Positions 1-9,461 of a stretch of DNA of 64,000 bases are shown here, piece after piece. Both the position numbers and the translations under genes were made by a program. Within the stretch, counting starts at the first letter, position 1, and the number at the start of each line of letters is the position of its first letter. The DNA comes from JBCCMF01 sp038747545 (GTDB lineage Bacteria; Bacteroidota; Rhodothermia; Rhodothermales; JBCCMF01): assembly GCA_038747545.1 (NCBI GenBank), contig JBCDJT010000008.1, positions 1 to 64,000 on the forward strand, written 5' to 3'. A model generated the notes under the pieces. It worked only from the letters and a program-made list of their open reading frames with translations. It was not told the DNA's origin and did no database searches.

Positions 1-382
1 CGTTGATGGTAGGGCGTTGCCTGCGGCCGAACACGACCGATTTGCCTTCGATGCGCAAAAGCTTGAGCACCGCATACCCCACGGCTATCGCCATCAGCAA
101 GTAGACGGGCCACCGCAAGTCGCCCTGGCTGTTCGTCAGCAGCGGGGCCAGGATCGTCTCCACGAACCAATCCCAAGCCACGTCGAGCAGCGACTCGCCC
201 TCGGCGATCTCGCCTTGGTAGTTGAAGTCGGGGTCGGCGCGGAAGGCAGCTGCTAACGTGGAGTCGGCAGTGCGTAGCGTCACGGCCCCGAGTGTATCGG
301 CGGGCACGGTCTGGGCCACGGCCATAGTCATGTTGCACCAAGTCACGGCCAGCGCGAAGAGGATGCACAACCGCTTCGTCAT
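1..382 (-). CDS. DUF4129-like membrane protein (3' end beyond window)
   Basis: The first 127 codons are visible; the gene runs off the left edge. The product starts with a signal peptide (about residues 1-24, ending near AVAQ), has a short periplasmic stretch with the sequence DFNYQ near residues 52-56, and one hydrophobic segment at about 91-109 followed by a basic, Arg-rich cytosolic start. This N-terminal layout, and its place after a SpoIIM-like gene, match the DUF4129 proteins of the Bacteroidota SpoIIM/DUF4129/MoxR cluster. Its ATG overlaps the upstream stop in an ATGA junction. The family call rests on layout and context, because the DUF4129 domain itself lies outside the window. Confidence 0.55.
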   Translation of the reverse strand, partial: MTKRLCILFALAVTWCNMTMAVAQTVPADTLGAVTLRTADSTLAAAFRADPDFNYQGEIAEGESLLDVAWDWFVETILAPLLTNSQGDLRWPVYLLMAIAVGYAVLKLLRIEGKSVVFGRRQRPTIN

Positions 383-1533
383 GCTGATCCACGCGTGGCT
401 TCTTCCCGGGGGTCGTCATCAGACGTCTCGCCACCGTCGGCACCGTCTGGAGACGCCATGTCCTCTGGTGCCCCCGCTGGCGGCAGATCAGGCTCATCAC
501 GCGTACCGTCGGCACGTGGCGGCTCATCCGTCATCCCGGAACGGTAGGAAGCAGTGGGCTGAGTTGCCGTCATCGCCATGGCCGCCACCCGGGCACTCAG
601 GCCCGCCCGCTCTTTGCGTTCGACGAGGTTGTAGTATTGAAACGCGGCGGCCACCAACGGGATAGCGTAGAGCAGCAGCGACGCCAGCCCTGCCAGCACC
701 GTCACCGCCGTCAACCCAGCCCCCATCAGCCCAGATGGCTCAGCCTCCGACACCGTGTGCAGTCCGGCCACAAACGCCATGATGATCGGCGGCAACGACA
801 GCACCGTGCCCAAAGCGGTATAGATGATCCAAACGACGAGCAGGATGCCAAGCGAGGGCCACAGCTGCCCCTTCAACAAGGCCCGGCACCGTCCCAGCGC
901 GGCAAAGACGCCCACGTCTTCGTTCATGCGGATGGGCAGCAGGAGCGTCAGCAGCACGAGGAGGCCCAACAGCACCACCACGATACCCAACACCGCGAAG
1001 ACGCCGATGATGCCGCCCAGGATGGCGCCTGCGCTCCCCACCAACGCGGCCAACGCGCCGACGACAACTACGATAGGGATGAGCAGTGCGATGTATAGCG
1101 CAAACATCAGCACGCCGATGAATACGACCGTGCCCAACATCCGCCAGAATGTGGCTTTGGTGAGGCGCCAGAGGCCTTCGAGCGTCACCGCCTCCGGTCC
1201 TTCTGTAGCGTACAGCCGCACCGCGCCAAAGATGACCGCCGCACTTAGTCCAGCCAACATGAGCGACCCCACGACAATCAGCAGGTACGCAATGGCAATC
1301 TCTCCGAAAGCCTCAGTGTTCGTGGCGAGTGCCTCGGGGTCGAGGCTGGCGAACAGGATCCTGAACTGCGCCGTCCCCGTCGAGACTGACACAAGGAGTG
1401 TGACGGGGCCGCAGATGAACAGCAGCGCCTTTGCCAGCGGCTTGAACACCTGCTTGATGAATTGAAACGTGACGTTCAGCACGTCGGAGAACGAGCGCTG
1501 CTGGCGGATCACAATAGTACGCGACAGAGTCAT
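379..1533 (-). CDS. Multi-pass membrane protein of the SpoIIM cluster
   Basis: 384 residues. I start at the ATG that overlaps the SpoIIM-like stop (ATGA); the open frame extends 35 codons further upstream but that part lies inside the neighbour. The N-terminal 30 residues are amphipathic and basic, followed by about six to seven hydrophobic segments, several rich in Val, Ile and Gly (roughly residues 45-65, 90-115, 140-200, 235-260, 285-305). The last 60 residues are hydrophilic, acidic and probably disordered. I do not recognise a catalytic motif. Unnamed multi-pass proteins of this kind sit between SpoIIM and DUF4129 genes in Bacteroidota, where the cluster is thought to work with MoxR AAA+ and DUF58 proteins; the role is unknown. 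Confidence 0.7.
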   Translation of the reverse strand: MTLSRTIVIRQQRSFSDVLNVTFQFIKQVFKPLAKALLFICGPVTLLVSVSTGTAQFRILFASLDPEALATNTEAFGEIAIAYLLIVVGSLMLAGLSAAVIFGAVRLYATEGPEAVTLEGLWRLTKATFWRMLGTVVFIGVLMFALYIALLIPIVVVVGALAALVGSAGAILGGIIGVFAVLGIVVVLLGLLVLLTLLLPIRMNEDVGVFAALGRCRALLKGQLWPSLGILLVVWIIYTALGTVLSLPPIIMAFVAGLHTVSEAEPSGLMGAGLTAVTVLAGLASLLLYAIPLVAAAFQYYNLVERKERAGLSARVAAMAMTATQPTASYRSGMTDEPPRADGTRDEPDLPPAGAPEDMASPDGADGGETSDDDPREEATRGSA

Positions 1534-2507
1534 GCGAGTGCAGGTTGAGTCATGCGACGGTGTACACGGTGCGGCAGCCACGCCACGTACCAGCCAATGA
1601 AAGCAAACGAGCCGATGATGATGGCTAGGCTCAACCACAACGGCATCTCGGTGTAACGCGTGACGAAGCCCTCCAGAAAGCCAGCGGTGATGAAGACGGG
1701 CACGAGCCCGATGATGGTTTTCAGCCCGTCCTTAGCTGCATTGCGAAAGGCGACGAGACGCGGGTAGGTGCCGGGAAAGATGAAGCCAAGCCCCATCCGC
1801 ATACCCGCGGCACCCGCGATCACGATGGCCGACAGCTCTAGCGCGCCGTGGATGTAGATCACCTTGAGCGCGGGTCCCAGCAACGCGTTCTGCCAGAACA
1901 TCGTCAGGAAGGCGCCCACCATGACGCCGTTGGTAAACAGCACGTAGCCCGATCCCACAGCGAAGAACAACCCGGCCGCAAAGGCCAGAAACGACACGCG
2001 CACGTTGTTGAACGTGATGTAGAGAAACATGTCTGTCGGGTTCATCTTCTTGTACACCGCCAGTGGATCGCCCCTTGCGATGTTGTCCTCGGTCATGTTG
2101 ACGTACCCATCGCCCATGATGAGCCGCACGAAGCCGTCGTCCCCCACCGCGGACACGATGCCCACGAGGTTGGCAATGAGAAACACGAGCAGCGACACGA
2201 GCAACGGCACACGGATCCGGTAGAGTACCAGCGGCAGCTCCTCCGTCCAAAACGTGACCAAGCGGCGGCGGTCTTCGCGCTTATTCCGGTAGAGCGTCTG
2301 CTGCACCTGCGCCGTCAGCCCGTTGATATAGCGCGTGGTCTTGCTGCCAGGAAAGAACGTGCAGGCGTACGAGAGGTCGTCGGTGACCTCAATGAACTGC
2401 TCCGCCAGCGCGTCGGGCTCGACCTGCTTGGGCTGGTCGAGCGCATCTTCGAAGGCCTGCCAGCGCTCAGCGCGGCGTTTCAGAAAAGCGACTTCGTTCT
2501 TAGGCAT
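1530..2507 (-). CDS. SpoIIM-like (stage II sporulation protein M family) membrane protein
   Basis: 325 residues starting MPKNEVAFLKRR; the longer frame upstream is not needed. About 85 hydrophilic residues with a basic helical start precede a block of five or six membrane segments. The pattern, including the NNVRVSFLAFAAG stretch and a Gly-rich segment after HGALELSAIV, is characteristic of the SpoIIM/DUF95 family (integral membrane proteins of unknown biochemical role in non-sporulating bacteria). The stop overlaps the next start (ATGA), so the two are likely translationally coupled. The gene lies 73 bases after the GH13 gene on the same strand. It should not be read as evidence of sporulation. 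Confidence 0.85.
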   Translation of the reverse strand: MPKNEVAFLKRRAERWQAFEDALDQPKQVEPDALAEQFIEVTDDLSYACTFFPGSKTTRYINGLTAQVQQTLYRNKREDRRRLVTFWTEELPLVLYRIRVPLLVSLLVFLIANLVGIVSAVGDDGFVRLIMGDGYVNMTEDNIARGDPLAVYKKMNPTDMFLYITFNNVRVSFLAFAAGLFFAVGSGYVLFTNGVMVGAFLTMFWQNALLGPALKVIYIHGALELSAIVIAGAAGMRMGLGFIFPGTYPRLVAFRNAAKDGLKTIIGLVPVFITAGFLEGFVTRYTEMPLWLSLAIIIGSFAFIGWYVAWLPHRVHRRMTQPALA

Positions 2508-2580
2508 AGCGTGATGGGTGTGGATGGCGTAAGGTACGCGACTTTTCACTAGTACGCACCCGCATCCAAGCACCGCGGGG

Positions 2581-5286
2581 CTAGGGCCTGTCGCGGTTCA
2601 CCCAGATCATCGCACTCGTTGGCGGCACGGTAACGGTCAACGCTCCGCCTGACGTTGCAGCGTACGGGCCGCCCACGCCGTCCAGGTTCACGACATCGGC
2701 GTTCGCGACTTGCTGCCAGTCGCCTGCGGGCAGGTTCACGTCGGCGAAGGTAAACGGTGCGGTGCCCGTGTTGATGAGGACGAAGACGGTCTCATCGACC
2801 ACGTAGCCGAGCGCAGCGGGGTTATCGGGGGTGATGAAACGGTAGTGGCCTTCGGGCACATGCTCGCCCTGGCGGAAGACGTGCCCGTGCTCGCTGTTGC
2901 GCAAGTGGATGAGGCCGCGCCAGTAGGCGTGCATCCCGGCGAAGTCAGACACGTCGGTGGTCTGCCCTACCGTCTCCCACACGAAGCGGTTGGCCTTGCG
3001 CAGGTTGTACGTGTCGCCACGGCCTTTGAGGTAGATCGGTCCGGTCTCGGTCTCCTTGATGATGTTGTGATCGACCGTGGCGCTGCCTTTCGAGCGCATG
3101 ATCTCGGAGCCACCGTGCAGCACGATGGGCCCAAGTGAGGTCATCAGCAGCGTCGCGGCGATCTTGTACGGCCCTTCGTCCACGCCGAGCAAGCCGTTCC
3201 AGTCGCGCGTGGCGAATTGGTCGGCGAGCGTCCAGTTGTCGTGGATGTCGAGGTAGTTGATGCCTGTGTTTGGCGTCGCCTCGTCGCCATAGGCGTTGGT
3301 GAGGGCGCGCATGGTCGCCTCGCGGAGGGCGCTGTTGCCGCCCGCGTAGCCTCGGTCGGTGGCTTTGTTCTGTGGATCGGAGACGGGCCCTTTGAATGTA
3401 TTGCGCGCGTCGTCCTGGAAGAACGTGATGGGCGAGTTGGACTTGTACCAACCCCAGTCCGGGTGCGACGCCACCGCCGGGTCGGTCGGCGGAATCCACG
3501 GCTCGCCATAGATGATGATGTCTTCGGGCAAGGCGGCTCTCAGCGCCAGCAGCGACTCCCGGTCGATCTGGCCAGCGAGGTCGATGCGGAAGCCGTCGAT
3601 GCCAAACTCGTCGATGAGCGCACGGCACTGGTCGATGAGCCAGCGCTGCACCATCGGGCGGTCCTCGGTCTTGACCTCGTTGCCGAACGGGCCGATGTGG
3701 TTGAGCTCTTGGTCGGTGCGGTAGTAGAGCGGCTTGTCGAGCACGTTAAAGTTGAACAGCATGTGCCGGGCGTCCATGTTCTCGCCCGTATGGTTGGGCA
3801 CAAGGTCGATGATGACGGCGATGCCTTCGTCGTGGAACGCCTGCACGAGGTCGCGGAACTGGTCGCGCTGCGCGCCGTGCTCGGTGCCGCGCTGCCGGAA
3901 GCGCGTCTCGATGGCGAAGGCGTGCGTGGTGCGGTAGCCCCACTGGTAGTTCTCGCGATGCACATCCTGCGCGATCATGTAGGGATCGTTCTCAAACGCC
4001 GCCGCCCACTCGCTGTCGGGATAGTGGAGGTATTCCTGCACCGGCATGAGGTGGACTACGTTGATGCCGAGATCGACCAAGTAGTCGAACCCGATGGGCG
4101 CCCCGGCGCTGTTCGTCAAGCCCCGCTCCATCATCGCCGGGATGGTGCCCACGAGATCGTCTGAGACGGGAAGCAGATCGGTGAAGTCCTGCACATGTAC
4201 CTCGTAGGCGATCACGTCCTCCATCGGCGGCCGACCGCCAGCCAGCGGCGTAGCGGGCGTGGTGGTGCGCCAGACGCGGCTCTTGCCGTGCGCCTCAGCA
4301 TTCACCCGGGCGTACGGATCGCTGATATGCACGGGGTGCGTCTCGTAGAAAAAATTGCCCGGATCGGCGGGGCCGTGTACGGTGAAATCGTAATACGTGC
4401 CGTGCAGGTCGCCATCGCGCGTAGCCTCCCAAACGCCGTCGGCATCCATCGCCATGTCGACGACGTGTAGGGCGTCCTCGGCGGTGGCGTCGGGATCGTC
4501 GTAGAGGTAGAGGCGGACGGCGTCGGCGCGGGGCGAGAAGATGCGGAAGTCGGTTCTGGAGCCATCAGCCGCCACGTCAGCCCCCAGCGGCTTGGCGGAG
4601 TAGCGCGTGCGGAACCAGCCATCGCGGCGGACGAGCGTGCGCAGTTCCAGCTCAGGCACCTCCAGGTAGTACACGCGCCGCACGTCGATGGGCGCGGCAG
4701 GCACCACTAACATCTCGCTGGCCGTGTTGACGACGATAGCTTCGAGCGGTACCTCCTCACCCGCGGCGGTGACAAGACGGTAGGCGCTCACAGCGCGGGG
4801 GCGCTCGATGCCATCGCCCGAGAGGGACGCCCAGATAGCGCGCTCGGCACGGACTTCGGCAGTAAGCAGCGGCGGGGCGATGCCCATCGCGTAGATGAGG
4901 TTGCCGCCGCCCTGGTTGGGCGCGTCGGCACGCGGATCGAGCCACACCCCGTCGTCGATGCGGAACTTGAACGGCGCGCTGGGCGGAATCGTCTGGAAGT
5001 CGGGGTTCTCGACCGTCAGGGTCCAGATCCGGCGCTCGGCATCGGGTGCGAGACGCCACGCCATCGCGTTCATGTCCTCGGACCAGTTGCGAAACGCGCC
5101 CGTGACCACCACGCGCTCCGGCGTCACGCCGTACGCCTCGGCGTCGAACAGGAACACCGTAGTTGCCCCGCGGTCGGCGTAGCCCTGGCGCAGGTCCGCC
5201 TCGGTGAAGTCTTGAGCCAGCACAGGCAACGGGAGCAAGAGCACGCCAGCAAGGAGGATGACGGAGCGTAAGAACGGTGGGGTCAT
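2581..5286 (-). CDS. Secreted GH13 glycosidase (pullulanase/alpha-amylase type)
   Basis: About 901 residues from the ATG at 5286; a GTG two codons upstream is also possible. A signal peptide (about 1-24, ending VLAQ) is followed by two beta-rich N-terminal domains of the CBM48/E-set kind (about 40-140 and 225-340) and a TIM-barrel catalytic domain. The GH13 conserved regions are all visible: I DLVPNH (about 495-500), II GFRIDLAG with the nucleophile Asp near 569, III YGEPW with the acid/base Glu near 595, IV DIHDN near 680-684. The YQWGY segment near 447 resembles the pullulanase signature YNWGY. It should cleave alpha-glucans outside the cytoplasm; alpha-1,6 specificity is inferred only. No sugar-transport genes lie beside it. 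Confidence 0.9.
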   Translation of the reverse strand: MTPPFLRSVILLAGVLLLPLPVLAQDFTEADLRQGYADRGATTVFLFDAEAYGVTPERVVVTGAFRNWSEDMNAMAWRLAPDAERRIWTLTVENPDFQTIPPSAPFKFRIDDGVWLDPRADAPNQGGGNLIYAMGIAPPLLTAEVRAERAIWASLSGDGIERPRAVSAYRLVTAAGEEVPLEAIVVNTASEMLVVPAAPIDVRRVYYLEVPELELRTLVRRDGWFRTRYSAKPLGADVAADGSRTDFRIFSPRADAVRLYLYDDPDATAEDALHVVDMAMDADGVWEATRDGDLHGTYYDFTVHGPADPGNFFYETHPVHISDPYARVNAEAHGKSRVWRTTTPATPLAGGRPPMEDVIAYEVHVQDFTDLLPVSDDLVGTIPAMMERGLTNSAGAPIGFDYLVDLGINVVHLMPVQEYLHYPDSEWAAAFENDPYMIAQDVHRENYQWGYRTTHAFAIETRFRQRGTEHGAQRDQFRDLVQAFHDEGIAVIIDLVPNHTGENMDARHMLFNFNVLDKPLYYRTDQELNHIGPFGNEVKTEDRPMVQRWLIDQCRALIDEFGIDGFRIDLAGQIDRESLLALRAALPEDIIIYGEPWIPPTDPAVASHPDWGWYKSNSPITFFQDDARNTFKGPVSDPQNKATDRGYAGGNSALREATMRALTNAYGDEATPNTGINYLDIHDNWTLADQFATRDWNGLLGVDEGPYKIAATLLMTSLGPIVLHGGSEIMRSKGSATVDHNIIKETETGPIYLKGRGDTYNLRKANRFVWETVGQTTDVSDFAGMHAYWRGLIHLRNSEHGHVFRQGEHVPEGHYRFITPDNPAALGYVVDETVFVLINTGTAPFTFADVNLPAGDWQQVANADVVNLDGVGGPYAATSGGALTVTVPPTSAMIWVNRDRP

Positions 5287-5353
5287 GGTCACAGAATAGC
5301 CTATCGTTCGGGGTCGCCTTCCACGCCCATCGCCTCCGAACGTGCCCTACACC

Positions 5354-6337
5354 CTACATCACGCGCAGCAGTTGGACGCTGAACCAGTCGTTCGCATCGG
5401 TCCACACCCGCTCCACGCCAAACCCGGCGCGCGCGGCCAGCGCTGCCGCTTCGTTCAGGGTGTACTTGTACGAGTTCTCGGTGTGGATCGTCTCGCCCGC
5501 CTCAAAGTGTATGGCCACGCTACCTATCGTTACGGTTTGCGTGGCGCGGCTCACGAGGTGCATCTCAATGCGCCCTTCAGACGCGTTGTAGAATGCCCGA
5601 TGGGCGAACGCGCCCAGGTCAAAATCGGCACCCAGCTCTCGGTTTAGGCGCGCCAGAATGTTCAGGTTGAACTGCGCGGTCACGCCCTCAGGGTCGTCGT
5701 ACGCGAGGTCCAGGATGTGCTTGTCCTTCTTCAGATCGACGCCCATCAGGAGCAAGCCGCCTGCCCCAACCAACCGCGCGGTGCCCTTCAGAAAAGCCTC
5801 AGCCTCCTCTGGCGTGAAGTTGCCGATTGTAGAGCCCGGGAAGAACGCCACCACGTTCTCGGCCTCGTCAGCAAGCGACGGCAGCCGGAAGTCGCTCGTG
5901 TAGTCGGCGGCGATGGGTGCGATGGGCAGCTCGGGGTAACGCTCGGCAAGCTGGTAGGCCGTAGCGAGTAGGTACTCGCCCGAGATGTCGATGGGCACAT
6001 AGCCCACGAGGCTGGGCAAGTGATCGAGCAGGACGCGCGTCTTGAGGCTGCTGCCGCTGCCGTACTCTACCAGCAGCGCCCGTTTGCCTATGGCCTCTAC
6101 CATCTCGCCGATGTAGCCGTCCATAATGCCCATCTCGGTGCGCGTGGGGTAGTACGCGTCCAGCTCGGTGATGGCATCGAAGAGCCGCGACCCGGTCTCA
6201 TCGTAGAAGTACTTGCTGGGCAGGGTCTTCGGCGCGGCGTGAAGCCCGGCCAGCACATCGTCCAGCAAGGTGTCAGGCGGTACGCCGTGGTCGATCAGCG
6301 TGATTTCGGGGGCGACGGGCAGGGTTGGGGTAGGCAA
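5354..6337 (-). CDS. egtD: L-histidine N-alpha-methyltransferase EgtD
   Basis: 327 residues. The SAM-dependent enzyme trimethylates histidine to hercynine, the first step of ergothioneine synthesis. Family hallmarks include LPSKYFYDETGSRLFD (about 39-54), YYPTRTE (62-68), the SAM-binding EYGSGSS (91-97) and FFPGSTIGN near 165-175. Length matches characterised EgtD (about 320). The start codon is TTG at 6337; no ATG or GTG occurs upstream in frame and the next Met is residue 69, so the TTG is needed to keep the N-terminal domain. It follows egtB by 103 bases on the same strand, making a two-gene unit. Confidence 0.95.
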   Translation of the reverse strand: MPTPTLPVAPEITLIDHGVPPDTLLDDVLAGLHAAPKTLPSKYFYDETGSRLFDAITELDAYYPTRTEMGIMDGYIGEMVEAIGKRALLVEYGSGSSLKTRVLLDHLPSLVGYVPIDISGEYLLATAYQLAERYPELPIAPIAADYTSDFRLPSLADEAENVVAFFPGSTIGNFTPEEAEAFLKGTARLVGAGGLLLMGVDLKKDKHILDLAYDDPEGVTAQFNLNILARLNRELGADFDLGAFAHRAFYNASEGRIEMHLVSRATQTVTIGSVAIHFEAGETIHTENSYKYTLNEAAALAARAGFGVERVWTDANDWFSVQLLRVM

Positions 6338-6440
6338 GAGCGGAAACGGTCTCGTGGTTGGGAAGACACTATGGTGTTGAGGTGCTCCGTCGCCGCGCTC
6401 TTACCTGCTCCACCTCACTACTAGTTACGACGGTGACGCC

Positions 6441-7724
6441 TCAGCGCGCAAGCCGCAGCCCGGTGAACTGCCACGTGGCGTCGGGCGGGAAGAAGTTGCG
6501 GTACGTGGCGCGAATGTGCGTCTCCGACGTTGCACACGAGCCGCCGCGCAGCACAAACTGGTTGCACATGAACTTGCCGTTGTATTCGCCAAGGGCGCCG
6601 GGCACAGGGGCATAGCCAGGGTACGGCTCGTATTGACTGCGCGTCCACTCCCACACGTCGCCAAACATCTGATGGAGGTGGTCGGGGCTGGCGCCAGGCG
6701 CCAGCGGCAGCGGGTGCAGACGCTCGGACTCGACGAAGTGTCCAGCCCTCGCGACGGACTGCGCGGCCACCTCCCACTCGGCCTCGGTAGGCAGGCGCGC
6801 CTCCGACCAGCGGGCAAACGCGTCGGCCTCGAAGTAGCTGATGTGCGTCAGCGGCTCGTCGGGATTGACGATGCGGGCGCCTCCCAGGGTGTAGTGGATC
6901 CACTCGCCGTCCTTGCGCTCCCAGTAGAACGGCTCGGTCCACTGCTCGGCCTGTACCGTGGCCCACCCGGCGGAGAGCCAGAGCGGCCCACTCTGGTAGC
7001 CGCCGTCTTCGATGAAGGCCATGTAATCGCCGTTGGTAACGAGGCGGTTGGCCAGCTGGAAGTCCTCCAGAAACGCGCGGTGCCGCGGCGACTCGTTGTC
7101 ATAGGCAAACCCGCTGCCCTCATGCCCCATCTCGTAGAGCCCTTCCTCAAATGCAATCCACGATACGGGCGGTACGCCGCGATGCGGCTCCGGCACCGCT
7201 TGCCGGTACGCCGGGCGCAGTGGGTTGACCGAGAGGACGTGCTTGATGTCGGTGACGAGCAGTTCCTGATGCTGCTGCTCGTGGTGCAGGCCAATCTCGA
7301 TGAGCGGCGCAATAGTCCGCAGCGTCGGCTCGTCGGCGCGCGCCAGGAAGTCGAGCATGGCGGCGTCGAGATGGTCGCGGTAGGCGAAGACCTCACGCAC
7401 GGTGGGACGCGAGATGTAGCCGCGCTGTGCCCGGCAGTGCCGCTCCCCCGCTTGCAGGTAATAGGAGTTGAACAAGAATGCGTAGCCCGGATGGTAGGGC
7501 GTGTACGCGCTGTCGTGCTTGGACAAGATGAAGGTCTCGAAGAACCACGTCGTGTGCGCCAGATGCCACTTTGTAGGGCTCACATCGGGCATCGACTGCA
7601 CGACGTAGTCTTCGGTTTCAAGCGGCGCACAGAGGCGTTCGCTGAAGGAACGGACGCGCTGGAAGTCGGCAGCAAGGAGCGTACGGTCTGGCAGGGTTGC
7701 CGCGGAGGCATCGGTCTGAAGCAT
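6441..7724 (-). CDS. egtB: Hercynine oxygenase EgtB (sulfoxide synthase)
   Basis: 427 residues. A DinB-like helical domain (about 15-165) precedes a formylglycine-generating-enzyme/sulfatase-modifying domain (about 180-425). Iron ligands are visible as WHLAH (53-57) and HHEQQH (147-152). The C-terminal domain carries the family pattern DVWEWT and RGGSCAT near the end. EgtB joins hercynine to a sulfur donor with O2. No egtA (gamma-glutamylcysteine synthetase) or egtC (amidohydrolase) lies nearby, which raises the possibility that this EgtB uses free cysteine, as reported for some non-actinobacterial enzymes; that is inference. The gene is upstream of egtD in the same transcriptional direction. 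Confidence 0.95.
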   Translation of the reverse strand: MLQTDASAATLPDRTLLAADFQRVRSFSERLCAPLETEDYVVQSMPDVSPTKWHLAHTTWFFETFILSKHDSAYTPYHPGYAFLFNSYYLQAGERHCRAQRGYISRPTVREVFAYRDHLDAAMLDFLARADEPTLRTIAPLIEIGLHHEQQHQELLVTDIKHVLSVNPLRPAYRQAVPEPHRGVPPVSWIAFEEGLYEMGHEGSGFAYDNESPRHRAFLEDFQLANRLVTNGDYMAFIEDGGYQSGPLWLSAGWATVQAEQWTEPFYWERKDGEWIHYTLGGARIVNPDEPLTHISYFEADAFARWSEARLPTEAEWEVAAQSVARAGHFVESERLHPLPLAPGASPDHLHQMFGDVWEWTRSQYEPYPGYAPVPGALGEYNGKFMCNQFVLRGGSCATSETHIRATYRNFFPPDATWQFTGLRLAR

Positions 7725-7870
7725 CGGCAGGGTGTCAGGGCGAGTGTTAGGGCGCGAGGTACGGCAATGACGCGAGCGGTGCCTTTGTTCGGCTTCAACT
7801 GTAATGCCTAGCGTTACAAGTCCCCAGCGCTACGTTGCGTGACCGCGCTTCCCCGCATCACGAGGCGAGC

Positions 7871-9310
7871 CTAGCGTGCCAGCAGCGTCACCGCTCGTGT
7901 CGCCACCGAGCGGCCGTCCTGCTGCACGCGGATCAGGTAGAGACCCGACCGCGCAGGCTGGCCTTCGCTCGTCATCCCGGCCCAGGTCAGCACCTGCGCG
8001 GTCCCATCGCTGACGCCGCTCCACAGGGTCGTCACCGTACGGCCTAGCAGATCGAAGACCTCTACGTCCAGCACGGCCCCCGCAGCGGCTTCTACCTGCA
8101 CGGTGGTGCGCCCCACGAACGGGTTCGGGTACGGCGCCGAGAGCCGAAGCGCAGCCGCTGGCTGTTCGCTCTCGGTTGTGACGCCGGAGCGAGATTCGAG
8201 CCGATAGAGCTGACCGCCAATGCGCGCTGCGTAAAGCTCGCCCTGCTCGTCTGTCCCGAAGGTGGAGACGTTGAAGACCTCTTGCTCGAAGAGATCGGCG
8301 GTGGTGGCTTCTTCATCAGCGTCGAAAGCCCAGACACGTCCGCTCACGTAGTCGGCGAAGATGTAGCGCCCCCGCATCTCGGGCACGCGGGCGCCACGGT
8401 ACACGTAGCCGCCAGTGATGGAGCGGCCGAGCGTATGCGGGTAATTGTAGACTGGCGCGATGAACCCGTCCGTGGCACAGCCGACGCTCGGCTCGAAGCA
8501 GGCGGGGCCCTCGCGGTGATCCCAGCCGTAGTTGCCGCCGCGCTCAATGATGTTGACCTCTTCGTACGCGTTCTGGCCTACATCGGCGAGCCACAACTGT
8601 CCCGTGGCTGCGTCGAAGCTGAACCGCCACGGATTGCGAAGGCCATAGGCCCAGATTTCTTCGCGGGCGCCGTCTTGGTTGCCCACAAACGGGTTGTCGG
8701 CGGGGATGGCATAGGGCGCCACGCCGTCTACATCGATGCGCAGCAGCGCGCCGAGGAGCGTGGTCGGGTCCTCGCCCGCCTCGATGGGGTCGCCGCCCGA
8801 GCCGCCATCGCCCAAGGCGATGTACAGGTAGCCGTCGGGCCCAAAGGCAAGCTGCCCTGCGTTGTGGTTGCTAAACGGCTGCTCGACCTCTAGAATGACG
8901 CGCGCGCTGCCGGCCTGCGCGTGCGAGCCGTTGGCGGGGTCTACGGTGTAGCGCGCCACGACTGAGCGGCGCGGGTTGTAGGCGGTGTAGTAGACGAAGA
9001 AATGCCCGTTGCTCGCATAGTCAGGATGGAACGCCAGCCCGAGCAAGCCCTCTTCCCCACCCCGGCTTCCTACACGGTCGCTGATGTCTAGGTACTCCTC
9101 TGGCTCCGCCGCTTCGTCGGCAGGCGTCACGGCGACAATGAACCCCGGCTGCTCCACTACAAACAGCCGCCCGCTCCCATCGCCCGCGTGTTGCAGATCG
9201 ACTGGGTTTTGGAACGTGTGCGCCGGGAAGGCGCGCGTCAGCACAGGCTGCGCTACGACGGGCGTAGCAATCCATAGCGCAAGGAAGGCAACTGCGGTGA
9301 GCACACGCAT
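7871..9310 (-). CDS. Secreted glucose/sorbosone-type sugar dehydrogenase with T9SS sorting domain
   Basis: 479 residues. Signal peptide 1-20 (TPVVAQ). Residues about 25-370 form the six-bladed propeller of the glucose/sorbosone dehydrogenase family, with GEEGLLGLAFHPD (85-97), NHNAGQLAFGPDG (148-160; H149 in the usual catalytic-base position) and GLRNPWRFS (223-231). The family oxidises aldoses, usually with PQQ. The last 85 residues (from about 392, YPNPF, through VFDLLGR to SGLYLIRV) are a type A C-terminal sorting domain, which predicts outer-membrane translocation by the type IX secretion system. The SprA gene at 39424-47535 supports that route. No PQQ-synthesis genes are in the window, so the cofactor is unproven. 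Confidence 0.92.
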   Translation of the reverse strand: MRVLTAVAFLALWIATPVVAQPVLTRAFPAHTFQNPVDLQHAGDGSGRLFVVEQPGFIVAVTPADEAAEPEEYLDISDRVGSRGGEEGLLGLAFHPDYASNGHFFVYYTAYNPRRSVVARYTVDPANGSHAQAGSARVILEVEQPFSNHNAGQLAFGPDGYLYIALGDGGSGGDPIEAGEDPTTLLGALLRIDVDGVAPYAIPADNPFVGNQDGAREEIWAYGLRNPWRFSFDAATGQLWLADVGQNAYEEVNIIERGGNYGWDHREGPACFEPSVGCATDGFIAPVYNYPHTLGRSITGGYVYRGARVPEMRGRYIFADYVSGRVWAFDADEEATTADLFEQEVFNVSTFGTDEQGELYAARIGGQLYRLESRSGVTTESEQPAAALRLSAPYPNPFVGRTTVQVEAAAGAVLDVEVFDLLGRTVTTLWSGVSDGTAQVLTWAGMTSEGQPARSGLYLIRVQQDGRSVATRAVTLLAR

Positions 9311-9461
9311 TGGGCGACACGATTGGGCTGTAGAAGGACAGGCAGGGCTGTATCAACGCGCCCTATCCACTCTACCCTGGCGGCGGCGGGGCCGTTCCGC
9401 GGGCAACCGCAATGCACCTGTGGCGTAAGCGAGCGCGCTCTGTACCTAGGTCCTCACGTCC

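Noticed and set aside
222..665. Plus-strand 147-residue frame at the left edge
   Set aside because: It is antisense to the DUF4129-like and membrane-protein genes, with low-complexity Arg/His/Pro content and no family pattern.
1530..2507. SpoIIM-like gene as evidence of sporulation
   Set aside because: The family is widespread in non-sporulating bacteria, and no other sporulation genes are present.
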